Source of the DNA: an uncultured Bacteroides sp.
Lineage (GTDB): Bacteria; Bacteroidota; Bacteroidia; Bacteroidales; Bacteroidaceae
Direction of reading: 5' to 3'
Assembly (NCBI RefSeq): GCF_963678425.1
Contig: NZ_OY782855.1
Span: 248,001-312,000, forward strand
DNA: 64,000 nucleotides
The position numbers and the translations under genes are program-made. The notes beneath the pieces were generated by a model, which worked only from the letters and a program-made list of their open reading frames with translations, did no database searches and had not been told where the DNA came from. Of this stretch, positions 15,864-25,593 are shown one piece after another (position 1 is the stretch's first letter; every line of letters starts with the position of its first letter).

Positions 15864-17180
15864 ATGGCAACTAAAGAGTATTTTCCTGGTATAGGAAAGA
15901 TTAAATTTGAAGGTAAAGATAGTAAGAATTCAATGGCATTCCGTTATTATGATGCTGAAAAGGTAGTTAACGGAAAGAAGATGAAAGATTGGCTGAAGTT
16001 TGCTATGGCTTGGTGGCACACACTTTGCGCTGAAGGTGGTGACCAGTTTGGTGGTGGAACAAAACAATTCCCATGGAATGGTGCTTCTTCTGCTGTTGAA
16101 GCTGCAAAAAACAAACTAGATGCTGGTTTTGAATTTATGCAGAAATGTGGTATTGAATACTATTGTTTCCACGATGCTGACTTAGTTGATCCTAGCGATG
16201 ATATTGCTGAATATGAAGCAAACATGAAAGCTATTGTTGCTTATGCTAAGCAAAGGCAAGCAGAAACTGGTATCAAATTGTTGTGGGGTACTGCAAATGT
16301 ATTCTCTCATGCACGTTATATGAATGGTGCTGCAACAAATCCTAACTTTGATGTTGTGGCTCGTGCTGCCGTTCAAATTAAGAATGCTATTGATGCAACT
16401 ATCGAATTAGGTGGAACTAACTATGTATTCTGGGGCGGACGTGAAGGTTACATGTCTTTGTTGAATACTGATCAGAAACGTGAAAAAGAACATTTGGCAA
16501 TGATGCTTACCAAAGCTCGTGACTATGCTCGCGCTAAAGGTTTCAAAGGAACATTCCTTATTGAACCAAAACCAATGGAACCAATGAAACATCAATATGA
16601 TGTGGATACAGAAACTGTTGTTGGATTCCTGAAAGCACACGGATTGGAAAATGATTTCAAGGTAAATATTGAAGTTAACCACGCTACATTGGCTGGCCAT
16701 ACTTTTGAACACGAATTGGCTTGTGCTGTAGATGCAGGTATGTTAGGTTCAATTGATGCTAACCGCGGTGATGCTCAGAATGGTTGGGATACAGACCAAT
16801 TCCCTATCGATAACTATGAACTGATCCAGGCAATGATGCAGATTATCCGTAATGGCGGTCTTGGCAATGGTGGAACAAACTTCGATGCTAAAACTCGTCG
16901 TAACTCTACTGATCTGGAAGATATCTTTATTGCTCACATTAGTGGTATGGATGTTTTTGCACGTGCATTGGAAAATGCTTCAGCTTTATTGAATGAATCT
17001 CCAATCAATAAGATGGTAAAAGAACGCTATGCTTCTTTTGATGGTGGCAAAGGTAAAGACTTCGAAGCTGGTAAACTTTCTTTGGAAGATCTTCATGCTT
17101 ATGCTGTTGCTAAAGGCGAACCAACTCAGGTTAGCGGCAAACAGGAATTGTATGAAGCAATTGTAAACATGTACTGTTAA
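15864..17180 (+). CDS. xylA: Xylose isomerase
   Basis: A 438-residue metal-dependent isomerase converting D-xylose to D-xylulose. Family signatures are visible: 'CFHDADLVDP' with the catalytic His, 'VFWGGREGY', 'LIEPKPMEPMKHQYD' and 'NIEVNHATLAGHTFEHEL' with metal-binding Glu and His. The length fits the longer class II xylose isomerases of Bacteroidetes. It follows xylB closely and is followed by a strong hairpin before the transporter gene. Confidence 0.97.
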   Translation: MATKEYFPGIGKIKFEGKDSKNSMAFRYYDAEKVVNGKKMKDWLKFAMAWWHTLCAEGGDQFGGGTKQFPWNGASSAVEAAKNKLDAGFEFMQKCGIEYYCFHDADLVDPSDDIAEYEANMKAIVAYAKQRQAETGIKLLWGTANVFSHARYMNGAATNPNFDVVARAAVQIKNAIDATIELGGTNYVFWGGREGYMSLLNTDQKREKEHLAMMLTKARDYARAKGFKGTFLIEPKPMEPMKHQYDVDTETVVGFLKAHGLENDFKVNIEVNHATLAGHTFEHELACAVDAGMLGSIDANRGDAQNGWDTDQFPIDNYELIQAMMQIIRNGGLGNGGTNFDAKTRRNSTDLEDIFIAHISGMDVFARALENASALLNESPINKMVKERYASFDGGKGKDFEAGKLSLEDLHAYAVAKGEPTQVSGKQELYEAIVNMYC

Positions 17181-17209
17181 TCGTTCTTTTAAGCTAACGA
17201 ACAAATATC

Positions 17210-17252
17210 CCGATATGCCGGCAATAGTATTCCGGCATATCGGTGCTTTTTT
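17210..17252 (+). terminator. Intrinsic terminator between xylA and the transporter gene
   Basis: A 12-bp perfect stem (CCGATATGCCGG / CCGGCATATCGG) with a 10-base loop and six T residues. The next gene starts 43 bases later without an obvious promoter box, so partial read-through could set transporter levels. Confidence 0.8.
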
Positions 17253-17294
17253 ATCGATAGCTCAATTATTTCTAATTCTATAATACAAAAACAT

Positions 17295-18908
17295 ATGTCG
17301 TCAAAAACAAAACAAACAGGGTTATACCTGGCGTTACTGACTTTAGTTGCAACACTCGGAGGATTGTTGTTTGGTTATGATACCGCAGTTGTGAATGGAG
17401 CAGAGAAATCCTTAGTCGACTTCTTCATCAGTAACATTACAGCTGATCATGCATACGCCGTGAGTATGATAACCCAGTATAAATTATTAGTAAGTACAGT
17501 TGTTATTCTTGTACTGGCAATTCTATCATCACAAATATTTAAATTAGTCGGCAAAACCAAAGGTGGAATTACTGTGGGTATTTTGTTTGCAGTAGCTATT
17601 ATCTGGATGATAAGCTATATCTCTGAAGCTATACCAACAGATCCTACTCTTGTTCAGGGAATGGCAGATTCTATCAAAGGATTTGTAATCTCCAGCGCAT
17701 TGATTGGTTGTATTATTGGTGGATCAATTTCTGGTTTTATATCTAATTCATTGGGACGTAAGAAGGGACTATTTATTTGTGCCCTTGCTTTCTGTGTTTC
17801 AGCTATTGGTGCATGGAATCCTGATGGCTTTAATGTTTTTTGCATGAATGATGCTTATTCATTCGTGATTTATCGTATAATCGGTGGTTTAGGTGTAGGT
17901 CTGGCTTCAGCTCTTTCTCCTATGTATATTGCCGAGATTGCTCCGGCTGAGACTCGTGGTAAGCTGGTTTCTTTCAACCAGTTCGCTATCATCTTTGGTA
18001 TGCTGGTTATTTATTTCGTGAATTACTTCATTGCTAAGTCGGGCGATGCTCAATGGCTTACAGATACAGGCTGGCGCTGGATGTTCTTCTCAGGTATTAT
18101 TCCTGCAGGTATATTTTTTATCCTGTTATTTTTTGTCCCGGAAACACCACGTTTCCTTGTAATGAAGGGTAAAGATGAAAAGGCTCTCAGTGTATTGACA
18201 AATATTGTGGGTGAAGAAAAGGCTATAACTGAAATAGCTGAGATTAAGGCAACACTTCACGAAAAAAGTTCTCCATGGTTATCTTATGGTTGGGCTCTGA
18301 TTATAATTGGTGTTTTGCTTTCTGTGTTCCAGCAGTTTGTAGGTATCAATGTGGTACTTTATTATGCCGGAAACATTTTCCGTAACATGGGAGCGGATAC
18401 AGATTCTTCTTTATTACAGACTATTGTTGTAGGTGTTGTAAACTTAACATTCACTTGTGTAGCAATTGTTAAAGTAGATAAGTTTGGGCGTAAACCTTTG
18501 ATGATAATAGGTGCATTGGGAATGGCTGTAAGTATGATTCTTCTCGGATTTACTTTCTATTTCCAGGCAGTAGGCATGGGCTCACTGATTCTTATGTTAC
18601 TCTACACTGCTTCTTTTGCTATGAGTTGGGGACCGGTAACCTGGGTGTTGTTATCTGAAATATTCCCAAATTCAATTCGTGGTGCAATGTCTATAGCCGT
18701 TGCTGCTCAATGGCTTGCCAATCTTATTGTTTCATGGACATTTCCTATGATGAATGATAATAAATGGCTTTCAAGTTTATTCCACCAAGGATTTGCTTAT
18801 TGGATTTACGGTGTAATGGGACTTCTTGCTGCATTCTTTGTTTGGAAGTTCTTACCCGAAACAAAAGGTAAGACTCTGGAAGAAATTGAGAAATTCTGGA
18901 AAAAATAG
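17295..18908 (+). CDS. xylE: D-xylose:H+ symporter, sugar MFS transporter
   Basis: A 537-residue major facilitator of the sugar porter family in the cytoplasmic membrane, about twelve membrane segments. Signatures include 'GGLLFGYDTAVVNGA' (22-36), 'SLGRKKG', 'VPETPRFL', 'QQFVGINVVLYYAG' and the C-terminal 'PETKGKTLEEIE'. An insertion around residues 75-115 makes it longer than the roughly 490-residue enterobacterial XylE. Its place after xylA supports xylose as the substrate; specificity is inferred from context. Confidence 0.88.
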   Translation: MSSKTKQTGLYLALLTLVATLGGLLFGYDTAVVNGAEKSLVDFFISNITADHAYAVSMITQYKLLVSTVVILVLAILSSQIFKLVGKTKGGITVGILFAVAIIWMISYISEAIPTDPTLVQGMADSIKGFVISSALIGCIIGGSISGFISNSLGRKKGLFICALAFCVSAIGAWNPDGFNVFCMNDAYSFVIYRIIGGLGVGLASALSPMYIAEIAPAETRGKLVSFNQFAIIFGMLVIYFVNYFIAKSGDAQWLTDTGWRWMFFSGIIPAGIFFILLFFVPETPRFLVMKGKDEKALSVLTNIVGEEKAITEIAEIKATLHEKSSPWLSYGWALIIIGVLLSVFQQFVGINVVLYYAGNIFRNMGADTDSSLLQTIVVGVVNLTFTCVAIVKVDKFGRKPLMIIGALGMAVSMILLGFTFYFQAVGMGSLILMLLYTASFAMSWGPVTWVLLSEIFPNSIRGAMSIAVAAQWLANLIVSWTFPMMNDNKWLSSLFHQGFAYWIYGVMGLLAAFFVWKFLPETKGKTLEEIEKFWKK

Positions 18909-18933
18909 GTTTCTTTTTGTAAATTAGGTAAGG

Positions 18934-18965
18934 GGCGGAGTTATTAAATTAGCTTCGCCTTTTTA
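18934..18965 (+). terminator. Terminator after xylE
   Basis: A hairpin GGCGGAG...CTTCGCC (one G-U pair, 13-base loop) followed by five T residues, about 25 bases after the transporter stop. Confidence 0.6.
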
Positions 18966-19006
18966 TATAGTATTAATTTAATAGGAGATTTTTTCTAAAA
19001 TAGTCT

Positions 19007-19014
19007 TACCTTTG
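19007..19014 (+). promoter_or_regulatory. -7 box of purT promoter
   Basis: TACCTTTG matches the Bacteroides -7 consensus and lies 31 bases before the purT start. The -33 box is not distinct. Confidence 0.5.
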
Positions 19015-19044
19015 CGAAACGATTAAAAGACATCACATAATATT

Positions 19045-20214
19045 ATGACAAAGAAGATTGTATTGCTCGGTTCCGGAGAATTAGGAAAAGAGTTTGTTAT
19101 TGCAGCTCAGCGTAAAGGACAATATATTGTGGCTTGTGACTCGTATGCCGGAGCACCCGCCATGCAAGTAGCTGATGAGTGTGAAGTATTTGATATGCTT
19201 GATGGAAAAGCGCTGGAACGTGTTATTAAAAAACATAAGCCAGACATCATAGTTCCTGAAATTGAAGCTATCCGTACCGAACGTCTTTATGAATTTGAGG
19301 AGCAGGGAATACAGGTTGTTCCTAGTGCCCGTGCCGTGAACTTTACAATGAACCGTAAAGCCATCCGGGATTTGGCGGCTAAAGAGTTAGGCTTGAAAAC
19401 TGCAAAGTATTTCTATGCAACTTCATTGGAAGAGCTGAAAGCTGCTGCTGCTAAGGTTGGTTTTCCTTGCGTGGTAAAACCATTAATGTCTTCTTCCGGT
19501 AAAGGCCAGTCGTTGGTCCGCTCTGCAGAAGAACTTGATCATGCGTGGGAATATGGCTGTAATGGCAGTCGTGGTGATATAAAAGAATTGATTATTGAAG
19601 AGTTTATTCAGTTTGACAGCGAGATTACTCTGTTAACTGTTACTCAGAAGAATGGTCCTACATTGTTTTGTCCACCAATAGGACACGTACAAAAGGGAGG
19701 TGATTACCGTGAAAGCTTTCAGCCTGCACATATAGATCCAGCTCATTTGAAAGAGGCTGAATATATGGCCGAGAAAGTTACTAAGGCATTGACCGGTGCC
19801 GGACTTTGGGGTGTGGAGTTTTTCTTAAGTCATGAGAACGGAGTTTATTTCTCTGAACTATCTCCTCGTCCTCACGATACGGGAATGGTTACCTTGGCAG
19901 GCACACAAAATCTGAATGAATTTGAACTCCATCTTCGTGCAGTCCTTGGACTTCCAATTCCCGGAATTAAGCAGGAAAGGGCAGGGGTAAGCGCTGTTAT
20001 TCTTTCTCCTATTGCCAGCAAAGAAGCGCCTCGTTACAAGGGTATGGAAGACGCTCTCAAGGAAGAGGATACATACCTCCGCATTTTTGGTAAACCTTTT
20101 ACTAAAGTTAATCGCCGTATGGGTGTAGTGCTTTGTTACGCTCCTATCGGATCGGATATGGATCAACTTAGAAACAAAGCGAAAGAGATTGCTTCAAGAG
20201 TCGAAGTGTATTAA
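19045..20214 (+). CDS. purT: Formate-dependent phosphoribosylglycinamide formyltransferase
   Basis: A 389-residue ATP-grasp enzyme that uses formate and ATP to formylate GAR in purine synthesis. 'LLGSGELGKEFVIAAQRKG' (6-24), the ATP-grasp loop 'KPLMSSSGKGQS' near 145-156 and 'EFFLSHENGVYFSELSPRPHDTGMVT' fit PurT and not PurK. The cytoplasmic step is formate-dependent and suits an anaerobe that produces formate. A 20-bp inverted repeat carrying TGTACA sites follows the gene and may end transcription. Confidence 0.95.
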   Translation: MTKKIVLLGSGELGKEFVIAAQRKGQYIVACDSYAGAPAMQVADECEVFDMLDGKALERVIKKHKPDIIVPEIEAIRTERLYEFEEQGIQVVPSARAVNFTMNRKAIRDLAAKELGLKTAKYFYATSLEELKAAAAKVGFPCVVKPLMSSSGKGQSLVRSAEELDHAWEYGCNGSRGDIKELIIEEFIQFDSEITLLTVTQKNGPTLFCPPIGHVQKGGDYRESFQPAHIDPAHLKEAEYMAEKVTKALTGAGLWGVEFFLSHENGVYFSELSPRPHDTGMVTLAGTQNLNEFELHLRAVLGLPIPGIKQERAGVSAVILSPIASKEAPRYKGMEDALKEEDTYLRIFGKPFTKVNRRMGVVLCYAPIGSDMDQLRNKAKEIASRVEVY

Positions 20215-20236
20215 TAATTATTCCTTTTAAATTTAT

Positions 20237-20315
20237 AATCCCTTGTACAAAAGAATGTATTCTTTTGTACAAGGGATTTCTTTCTTCTGTACAGAAGAAT
20301 TAATTGTTTTGTACA
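20237..20315. repeat. TGTACA array, locus B (four units, 22-bp period)
   Basis: TGTACA occurs at 20244, 20266, 20288 and 20310, exactly 22 bases apart. The first two units form a perfect 20-bp inverted repeat (20237-20256 and 20259-20278) with a 2-base loop, which might also end purT transcription. The third is the palindrome CTTCTGTACAGAAG. The array lies between purT and gnd. Confidence 0.75.
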
Positions 20316-20448
20316 AGATGTTTTTAATCTTTCCTCAAATATTTAATCTCTTTATTCTTCTATTTTTATTTTATAATTGAACATCTCAACCTTGCAACTT
20401 GTTTAATAAACAAATGCAGAAGATTTGTTTATTAAAAAAGGTTATAAA

Positions 20449-21915
20449 ATGAAAGAATCTGATATAGGACTGATTGGTCTTGCAGTGATGGGCGAAAATC
20501 TTGCACTGAATTTGGAGAGTAAAGGATGGCAGGTTTCTGTATATAACCGTACGACAAAAGGAACTCTATTTAGTGTGGTAGAAAGATTAATAACGGGACG
20601 AGCCAAGGGAAAAAATATAGTTGGTTTTGAAAATATAGAAGAATTTGTTAATTCCCTATCAACTCCTCGTAAGATTATGATGATGGTGAGAGCTGGCAGT
20701 CCGGTAGACGAAATTATTGAACAGCTTTTGCCGTTTCTTTCTTCCGGAGATATTTTAATAGACGGAGGAAATTCTAATTATGAAGATACAACACGAAGAG
20801 TAAAAGAAGTTGAAGAAAAAGGCTTCTATTTTATAGGAGCAGGAGTCTCAGGAGGAGAAGAAGGTGCTCTGCACGGAGCATCAATTATGCCGGGAGGTTC
20901 TGCTGGTGCATGGCTGGAAGTAAGACCTTTGCTGCAGAGCATTGCTGCCAAAGCTGAGGATGGTTCTCCTTGTTGTGAATGGATAGGTGGCGGTGGTTCC
21001 GGTCATTTCGTGAAAATGATTCACAATGGCATTGAATATGGTGATATGCAGCTTATCTCGGAAGCCTATTTTGTAATGAAACGATTGCTGGAAGCATCCA
21101 ACGAAGAGATGGCTGATTGTTTTGCTGTCTGGAATGAAGGGAAATTAAAGAGCTATTTGATCGAGATTACCTCTAATATATTAAATTATAAGGATGCAAA
21201 GGGAAAATATCTGATCGATAAAATATTAGATACTGCAGGTCAGAAGGGAACCGGTAAGTGGTCAGTAATTAATGCATTGGATTTGGGAATGCCACTTAAT
21301 CTGATTGCAACGGCAGTGTTTGAGCGAAGTCTTTCTTTCCAAAAAGAACTTCGTGTTGAGGCTTCTCGTATTTATAACCGCGAGACTTCGACAAAAACTT
21401 ATGTAGCTGATCAGTTAACTGAAGATATATATTATTCACTTTATGCTTCAAAACTAATCTCGTATGCACAGGGGTTCAATGTCTTGAGAGAAGCATCTGA
21501 GCAATTTGGTTGGGAACTGAATTTAGCTACTATTGCTCGTCTTTGGAGAGGTGGATGCATCATTCGATCTGCTTTTCTGAATGATATAGCCAAAGCGTTT
21601 GAAGAAGACAGATATTTGGCAAACTTATTACTTGCTCCTTATTTCAAGGGCGAAATTCTGACTTCTTTGCCACACTGGAAACAATTGATTGTTGTTGCAG
21701 CCAAAGAAGAACTGCCCTTGCCTGCATTCTCATCGGCTCTTAATTATTTTTATTCCCTAACGACAGAAAATTTGCCTGCCAACTTAGTTCAGGCACAGCG
21801 TGATTATTTTGGTGCACATACTTTTGAAAGAATAGATCTGCCGCGTGGAGTCTTTTCCCATGAGAACTGGACCGGAGAGGGAGGTGATACACAATCAGGA
21901 ACTTATAATGTATAA
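20449..21915 (+). CDS. gnd: 6-phosphogluconate dehydrogenase, decarboxylating
   Basis: A 488-residue NADP-dependent enzyme converting 6-phosphogluconate to ribulose 5-phosphate and CO2. The Rossmann motif 'GLAVMGENLALN', 'IDGGNSNYEDT', 'GAGVSGGEEGALHGASIMPGG' and the catalytic 'GSGHFVKMIHNGIEYGDMQ' (Lys, Asn) are present. I chose the ATG at 20449 rather than an in-frame TTG at 20425. It opens an operon with zwf (12 bases on) and pgl, so all three oxidative pentose phosphate steps are encoded together, in reverse order of the pathway. Confidence 0.96.
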   Translation: MKESDIGLIGLAVMGENLALNLESKGWQVSVYNRTTKGTLFSVVERLITGRAKGKNIVGFENIEEFVNSLSTPRKIMMMVRAGSPVDEIIEQLLPFLSSGDILIDGGNSNYEDTTRRVKEVEEKGFYFIGAGVSGGEEGALHGASIMPGGSAGAWLEVRPLLQSIAAKAEDGSPCCEWIGGGGSGHFVKMIHNGIEYGDMQLISEAYFVMKRLLEASNEEMADCFAVWNEGKLKSYLIEITSNILNYKDAKGKYLIDKILDTAGQKGTGKWSVINALDLGMPLNLIATAVFERSLSFQKELRVEASRIYNRETSTKTYVADQLTEDIYYSLYASKLISYAQGFNVLREASEQFGWELNLATIARLWRGGCIIRSAFLNDIAKAFEEDRYLANLLLAPYFKGEILTSLPHWKQLIVVAAKEELPLPAFSSALNYFYSLTTENLPANLVQAQRDYFGAHTFERIDLPRGVFSHENWTGEGGDTQSGTYNV

Positions 21916-21927
21916 ATCTGGTAAGTT

Positions 21928-23454
21928 ATGGATAAACCAAAAAGTATGGTAATGGTTATCATCGGTGCTTCAGGAGATTTAACTCGTCGTAAACTGATGC
22001 CGGCCCTTTACCTTTTACATAAATATAAACGATTGCCCGAACATTTTGCCATTCTTGGCTTATCGCGTACGGAGTTTACAGATGAAGGTTATCGTGAGCG
22101 CATTCGTGCGCAGCTTCTTCGCTATGTTAAACCAGAAGAGGTAGATGAAGAACAGATTCATTCTTTTATACATTTACTATATTATTTTTCAATGGATCCG
22201 GCTGATTCGGATGCTTATCTGCTTCTTCAACCCAAGCTTCTGGAACTGGATAAAATAATTGGTAATTGTGAACATTACCTTTATTATCTGGCCACTCCGC
22301 CCTCTCTATATGGATTGATTCCTCAACATCTTAAGAAAGTAGGATTAAATCTGGATAAAGGGATAAAGGGGAAAAAACGGATTATTGTGGAAAAACCTTT
22401 TGGCTATGATCTGGATACAGCTCTTGAACTTTCTAATATTTATTATAAGGATGCGTTTCGGGAAGATCAGATTTTCCGTATCGATCATTATCTAGGTAAG
22501 GAAACAGTGCAGAATATTCTGGCCCTCCGGTTTGCAAATAGTATTTTTGAGCCTGTCTGGAATAGGAATTATATTGATTATATAGAAATTACTGCTGTTG
22601 AGAACATGGGAATAGAACAACGAGGCAGTTATTTTGATGAGGCTGGAACTTTGCGGGATATGGTTCAGAATCATCTTATCCAACTGGTTGCAATTACAGC
22701 TATGGAACCTCCTATGGCTTTCAATGCAAATAATTTTCGGGATGAAGTGTTCAGAGTGTACCAGTCTCTCACTCCGCTTACCGAAAAGGATTTAGCAGAA
22801 AATATTGTTCGCGGACAATATACCGCGTCTGAAACGAAGAATGGATATCGTGAAGAGAAAGATGTGAATCCGTTGTCGCGTACAGAAACCTTTGTGGCAA
22901 TGAAACTAGGTATTAATAACTGGCGATGGGGTGGTGTACCTTTTTACATACGTACAGGAAAACAGATGCCTACGAAAGTCAGTGAAATTATTGTTCATTT
23001 CAAGCCCACTCCTTATCCACTATTTAATTGTGCAGGACAAACGTGTCCCATGGCCAATAAGTTGGTTATACGTATCCAGCCAAATGAAGGTATTGTGCTT
23101 AAATTTGGAATGAAAGTACCTGGAAAAGGATTCGAAGTGGAGCAGGTTTCCATGGACTTTAGTTATAGCAGTCTAGGCAAACTTTTCATCGAGGACGCTT
23201 ATGCCCGTTTGATTGAGGATTGTATATTAGGAGATCCCACGCTCTTTACTCGCAGTGATGCAGTAGAAGCAAGCTGGAGATTTTTTACTCCGGTATTAAA
23301 TTTCTGGAAAGAACATCCTGAAATACCTGTTTATGGATATCCGGCAGGGACATGGGGTCCAAGGGAATCGGATGAAATGATAAGCAAACAGGGCGCTTGC
23401 TGGACTAACCCTTGTAAAAACCTGACAAATACCAATCTATACTGTGAACTTTAA
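21928..23454 (+). CDS. zwf: Glucose-6-phosphate 1-dehydrogenase
   Basis: A 508-residue enzyme oxidising glucose 6-phosphate to 6-phosphogluconolactone with NADP. Nucleotide-binding 'IGASGDLTRRKLMPALY' (11-27) and the active-site 'RIDHYLGKE' with the catalytic His are present, as is 'EKPFGYDL'. It lies between gnd (12 bases) and pgl (8 bases) in one transcription unit. Full length for the family. Confidence 0.97.
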   Translation: MDKPKSMVMVIIGASGDLTRRKLMPALYLLHKYKRLPEHFAILGLSRTEFTDEGYRERIRAQLLRYVKPEEVDEEQIHSFIHLLYYFSMDPADSDAYLLLQPKLLELDKIIGNCEHYLYYLATPPSLYGLIPQHLKKVGLNLDKGIKGKKRIIVEKPFGYDLDTALELSNIYYKDAFREDQIFRIDHYLGKETVQNILALRFANSIFEPVWNRNYIDYIEITAVENMGIEQRGSYFDEAGTLRDMVQNHLIQLVAITAMEPPMAFNANNFRDEVFRVYQSLTPLTEKDLAENIVRGQYTASETKNGYREEKDVNPLSRTETFVAMKLGINNWRWGGVPFYIRTGKQMPTKVSEIIVHFKPTPYPLFNCAGQTCPMANKLVIRIQPNEGIVLKFGMKVPGKGFEVEQVSMDFSYSSLGKLFIEDAYARLIEDCILGDPTLFTRSDAVEASWRFFTPVLNFWKEHPEIPVYGYPAGTWGPRESDEMISKQGACWTNPCKNLTNTNLYCEL

Positions 23455-23462
23455 TTTAAGAG

Positions 23463-24158
23463 ATGATAAAGATTAATAATTATTCTTCTTCTTTGGAAGC
23501 AGCTTACGGACTTACAAAAGTTCTTTTGGAGCAGATTAATCAGTCTGCAGAAAAAAACTTTCATCTGGCACTTTCAGGTGGAAAGACTCCGAATGTACTT
23601 TTCCGTTTATGGGCTGATGAATACAAAGAAATCATTCCGTGGAAAAGGTTACAGTTATATTGGGTAGACGAACGATGTGTACCTCCAGAGCATCCTGAAA
23701 GTAATTATGGAATGATTAAACGCATATTTCTGGATAAAGTTCATTTATCTGATTTGCAGGTTCATCGTATTCACGGAGAAGATTTCCCTGAGTTAGAAGC
23801 AAAGAGATACACTGCCTTAATTGATAATCTATTGATAAAGCAAGGTACATATCCTATGTTTGATTGTGTTCTCCTTGGAATTGGTATTGATGGACACACA
23901 TCTTCTTTATTTTCAGGGCAGGATTCATTATTGACTGCTCCAGATACGTATGCTGTGAGTGTTAATCCCCAGACAGGTCAGAAACGTATCACCTTGACTG
24001 GGTTGCCTATTCTTCATGCAAAAAATGTGATCTTTTTTGTTACAGACAAAGATAAAGCCGACATTCTAAAAGAGGTTATTAAAGGAGAAGATAAATATCC
24101 GGCAGGTTATATTGTTTCGCGGCTGGAAAAAGCTGAACTGTTTACAGACTCGTTATAA
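23463..24158 (+). CDS. pgl: 6-phosphogluconolactonase
   Basis: A 231-residue DevB-type lactonase hydrolysing 6-phosphogluconolactone. 'LALSGGKTPNVLFRL' (36-50), 'LYWVDERCVPPEHPESNYG' and 'LGIGIDGHTSSLF' are the family motifs. It is the last gene of gnd-zwf-pgl. A hairpin without a clear U tract follows at 24164-24202. Confidence 0.95.
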   Translation: MIKINNYSSSLEAAYGLTKVLLEQINQSAEKNFHLALSGGKTPNVLFRLWADEYKEIIPWKRLQLYWVDERCVPPEHPESNYGMIKRIFLDKVHLSDLQVHRIHGEDFPELEAKRYTALIDNLLIKQGTYPMFDCVLLGIGIDGHTSSLFSGQDSLLTAPDTYAVSVNPQTGQKRITLTGLPILHAKNVIFFVTDKDKADILKEVIKGEDKYPAGYIVSRLEKAELFTDSL

Positions 24159-24163
24159 AATAA

Positions 24164-24202
24164 GTATTCCCCAAGCTTGACCTCTGTCAAATTGGGGAAT
24201 AC
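24164..24202 (+). terminator. Hairpin after pgl
   Basis: An 11-bp perfect stem (GTATTCCCCAA / TTGGGGAATAC) with an inner TTGA/TCAA pairing. No U tract follows on either strand, so it may be an mRNA 3'-end stabiliser rather than a terminator. I see nothing else in 24203-24519, which is AT-rich. Confidence 0.5.
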
Positions 24203-24519
24203 AACAAAAACTAAACTAGACTTAACTAAACTAAACTATTCTATATTGAGTTCTCGCAACTCCTTAATTGAAACGGATAAATCCGTATTACTTTTGACGC
24301 CTTGCAGAACTAATTCTCCAACTTTTTTGCGTCCGGCATTTAAAACACTTTTCCTTTAAAATTGCCGCAATAAAAGGCGATCAGTTAAAATTTGGCCCCC
24401 TTTTATTAAGTAATCATTTTACTTTTTATAGTTTATGTATTACTTTTACACTGCAAATATAATAATTAATAAATTATATTTGCAATAATTAATTATAAAA
24501 TTTTATATAAAAGTAAATA

Positions 24520-25593
24520 TTACTCTTCAGTATTTTCGTAAGGTGACAATTCCCATAAGTCGTCAAAGTATACGCTGCTACTACTTCCAGTTACCACATA
24601 TCCTTTTGAACCTACAGAGAAACCAATAGCACTTTGTCTGGCAGATCCTTTAAACGGAGTATAATCATCATCACTACATCCTGTCCAAAGATCGGTTGTT
24701 GGGTTGTATATCCAATAATCTGTTTTGAGAGTACCATTTGAACCAGTTGTCAAATAAGCTTTTCCATCAATAATGAAGGTTACAGCTTTTGAACGGACAA
24801 TGCCAGCATAATCATCATCATAAGAATCATCGCTATTGTTTGCAATATCTCTAAGTTGTGTCCACAATCCTGTACTAGGGTCAAATTTATAAAAATCATC
24901 TATATAGCCATTTGCTTCTCCACAACAAACATAAGCGATATTATTAATCACGAAAGTATTACCACCCTGACGTTTTTTACCGCTAAATCCATTACCCGCT
25001 GTATTGCTGGTTTCACCCATTTTCTCCCATTTATCAGAAGTAGAATCATAGCGATAGAAATCTTTCAGACAGTTAAGTCCGTCATATCCGGTTCCAACGT
25101 AACCATATTCTGTATTGTCTTTTGTCAATGTAAAAGCTAAAGCATTAGTTCTTGCTACACCAGGATAATCTGCTTTTTTGGTCCATGTACCTTTATCACC
25201 AGTAGTAGGGTCAAATTCCCATGTATCATTCATGTAAATAGTGCCATTATATCCAGTTGTTATATAGCCTTTCCCATTAGCAGAAAAACCTATAGCACCA
25301 CTTCTGGCAGCTTCATCCGGTAAACTTTCCATGGAAACCCAGCTATCATGTTCTGCATCATATTTCCACAGGTCACATAGACGCTTCGTACCATTATACC
25401 CACAGCAGATATATTCATCATTACCGATCTTAAATGAGGCAGCTCCACTTCTGGTTGATCCGTCAAGATCTGAACGGTTATTCCATTTACCGATTGTATA
25501 AGAGCTGCTTGATGTACAAGACGAAAAAGCTAAAGCGATGAAACTCACTATTAATAATAGTTTGCTTATCTTTTTTAAATGCAATACATTCAT
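24520..25593 (-). CDS. Kelch-repeat beta-propeller lipoprotein
   Basis: A 357-residue lipoprotein: a hydrophobic signal with lipobox 'AFSSC' near residue 25, then six repeats of about 50 residues of the Kelch type ('GYNGT...DLWKYD', 'GYNGTIYMNDTWEFDP', 'GTGYDGLNCLKDFYRYD' and so on). It probably forms a six-bladed propeller in the periplasm or at the cell surface. The ATG at 25593 gives a normal signal peptide; an upstream in-frame start adds 11 residues. It diverges from a DUF4270 lipoprotein gene, and I infer a shared function. No ligand is predicted. Confidence 0.8.
   Translation of the reverse strand: MNVLHLKKISKLLLIVSFIALAFSSCTSSSSYTIGKWNNRSDLDGSTRSGAASFKIGNDEYICCGYNGTKRLCDLWKYDAEHDSWVSMESLPDEAARSGAIGFSANGKGYITTGYNGTIYMNDTWEFDPTTGDKGTWTKKADYPGVARTNALAFTLTKDNTEYGYVGTGYDGLNCLKDFYRYDSTSDKWEKMGETSNTAGNGFSGKKRQGGNTFVINNIAYVCCGEANGYIDDFYKFDPSTGLWTQLRDIANNSDDSYDDDYAGIVRSKAVTFIIDGKAYLTTGSNGTLKTDYWIYNPTTDLWTGCSDDDYTPFKGSARQSAIGFSVGSKGYVVTGSSSSVYFDDLWELSPYENTEE

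Noticed and set aside
20237..20315. Possible CRISPR array (22-base periodic repeats)
   Set aside because: Units are short palindromes with very short, similar intervals, no unique spacers of normal size and no cas genes.
24177..24359. 60-codon frame after pgl
   Set aside because: It starts inside the post-pgl hairpin, has no ribosome binding site and a low-complexity composition.
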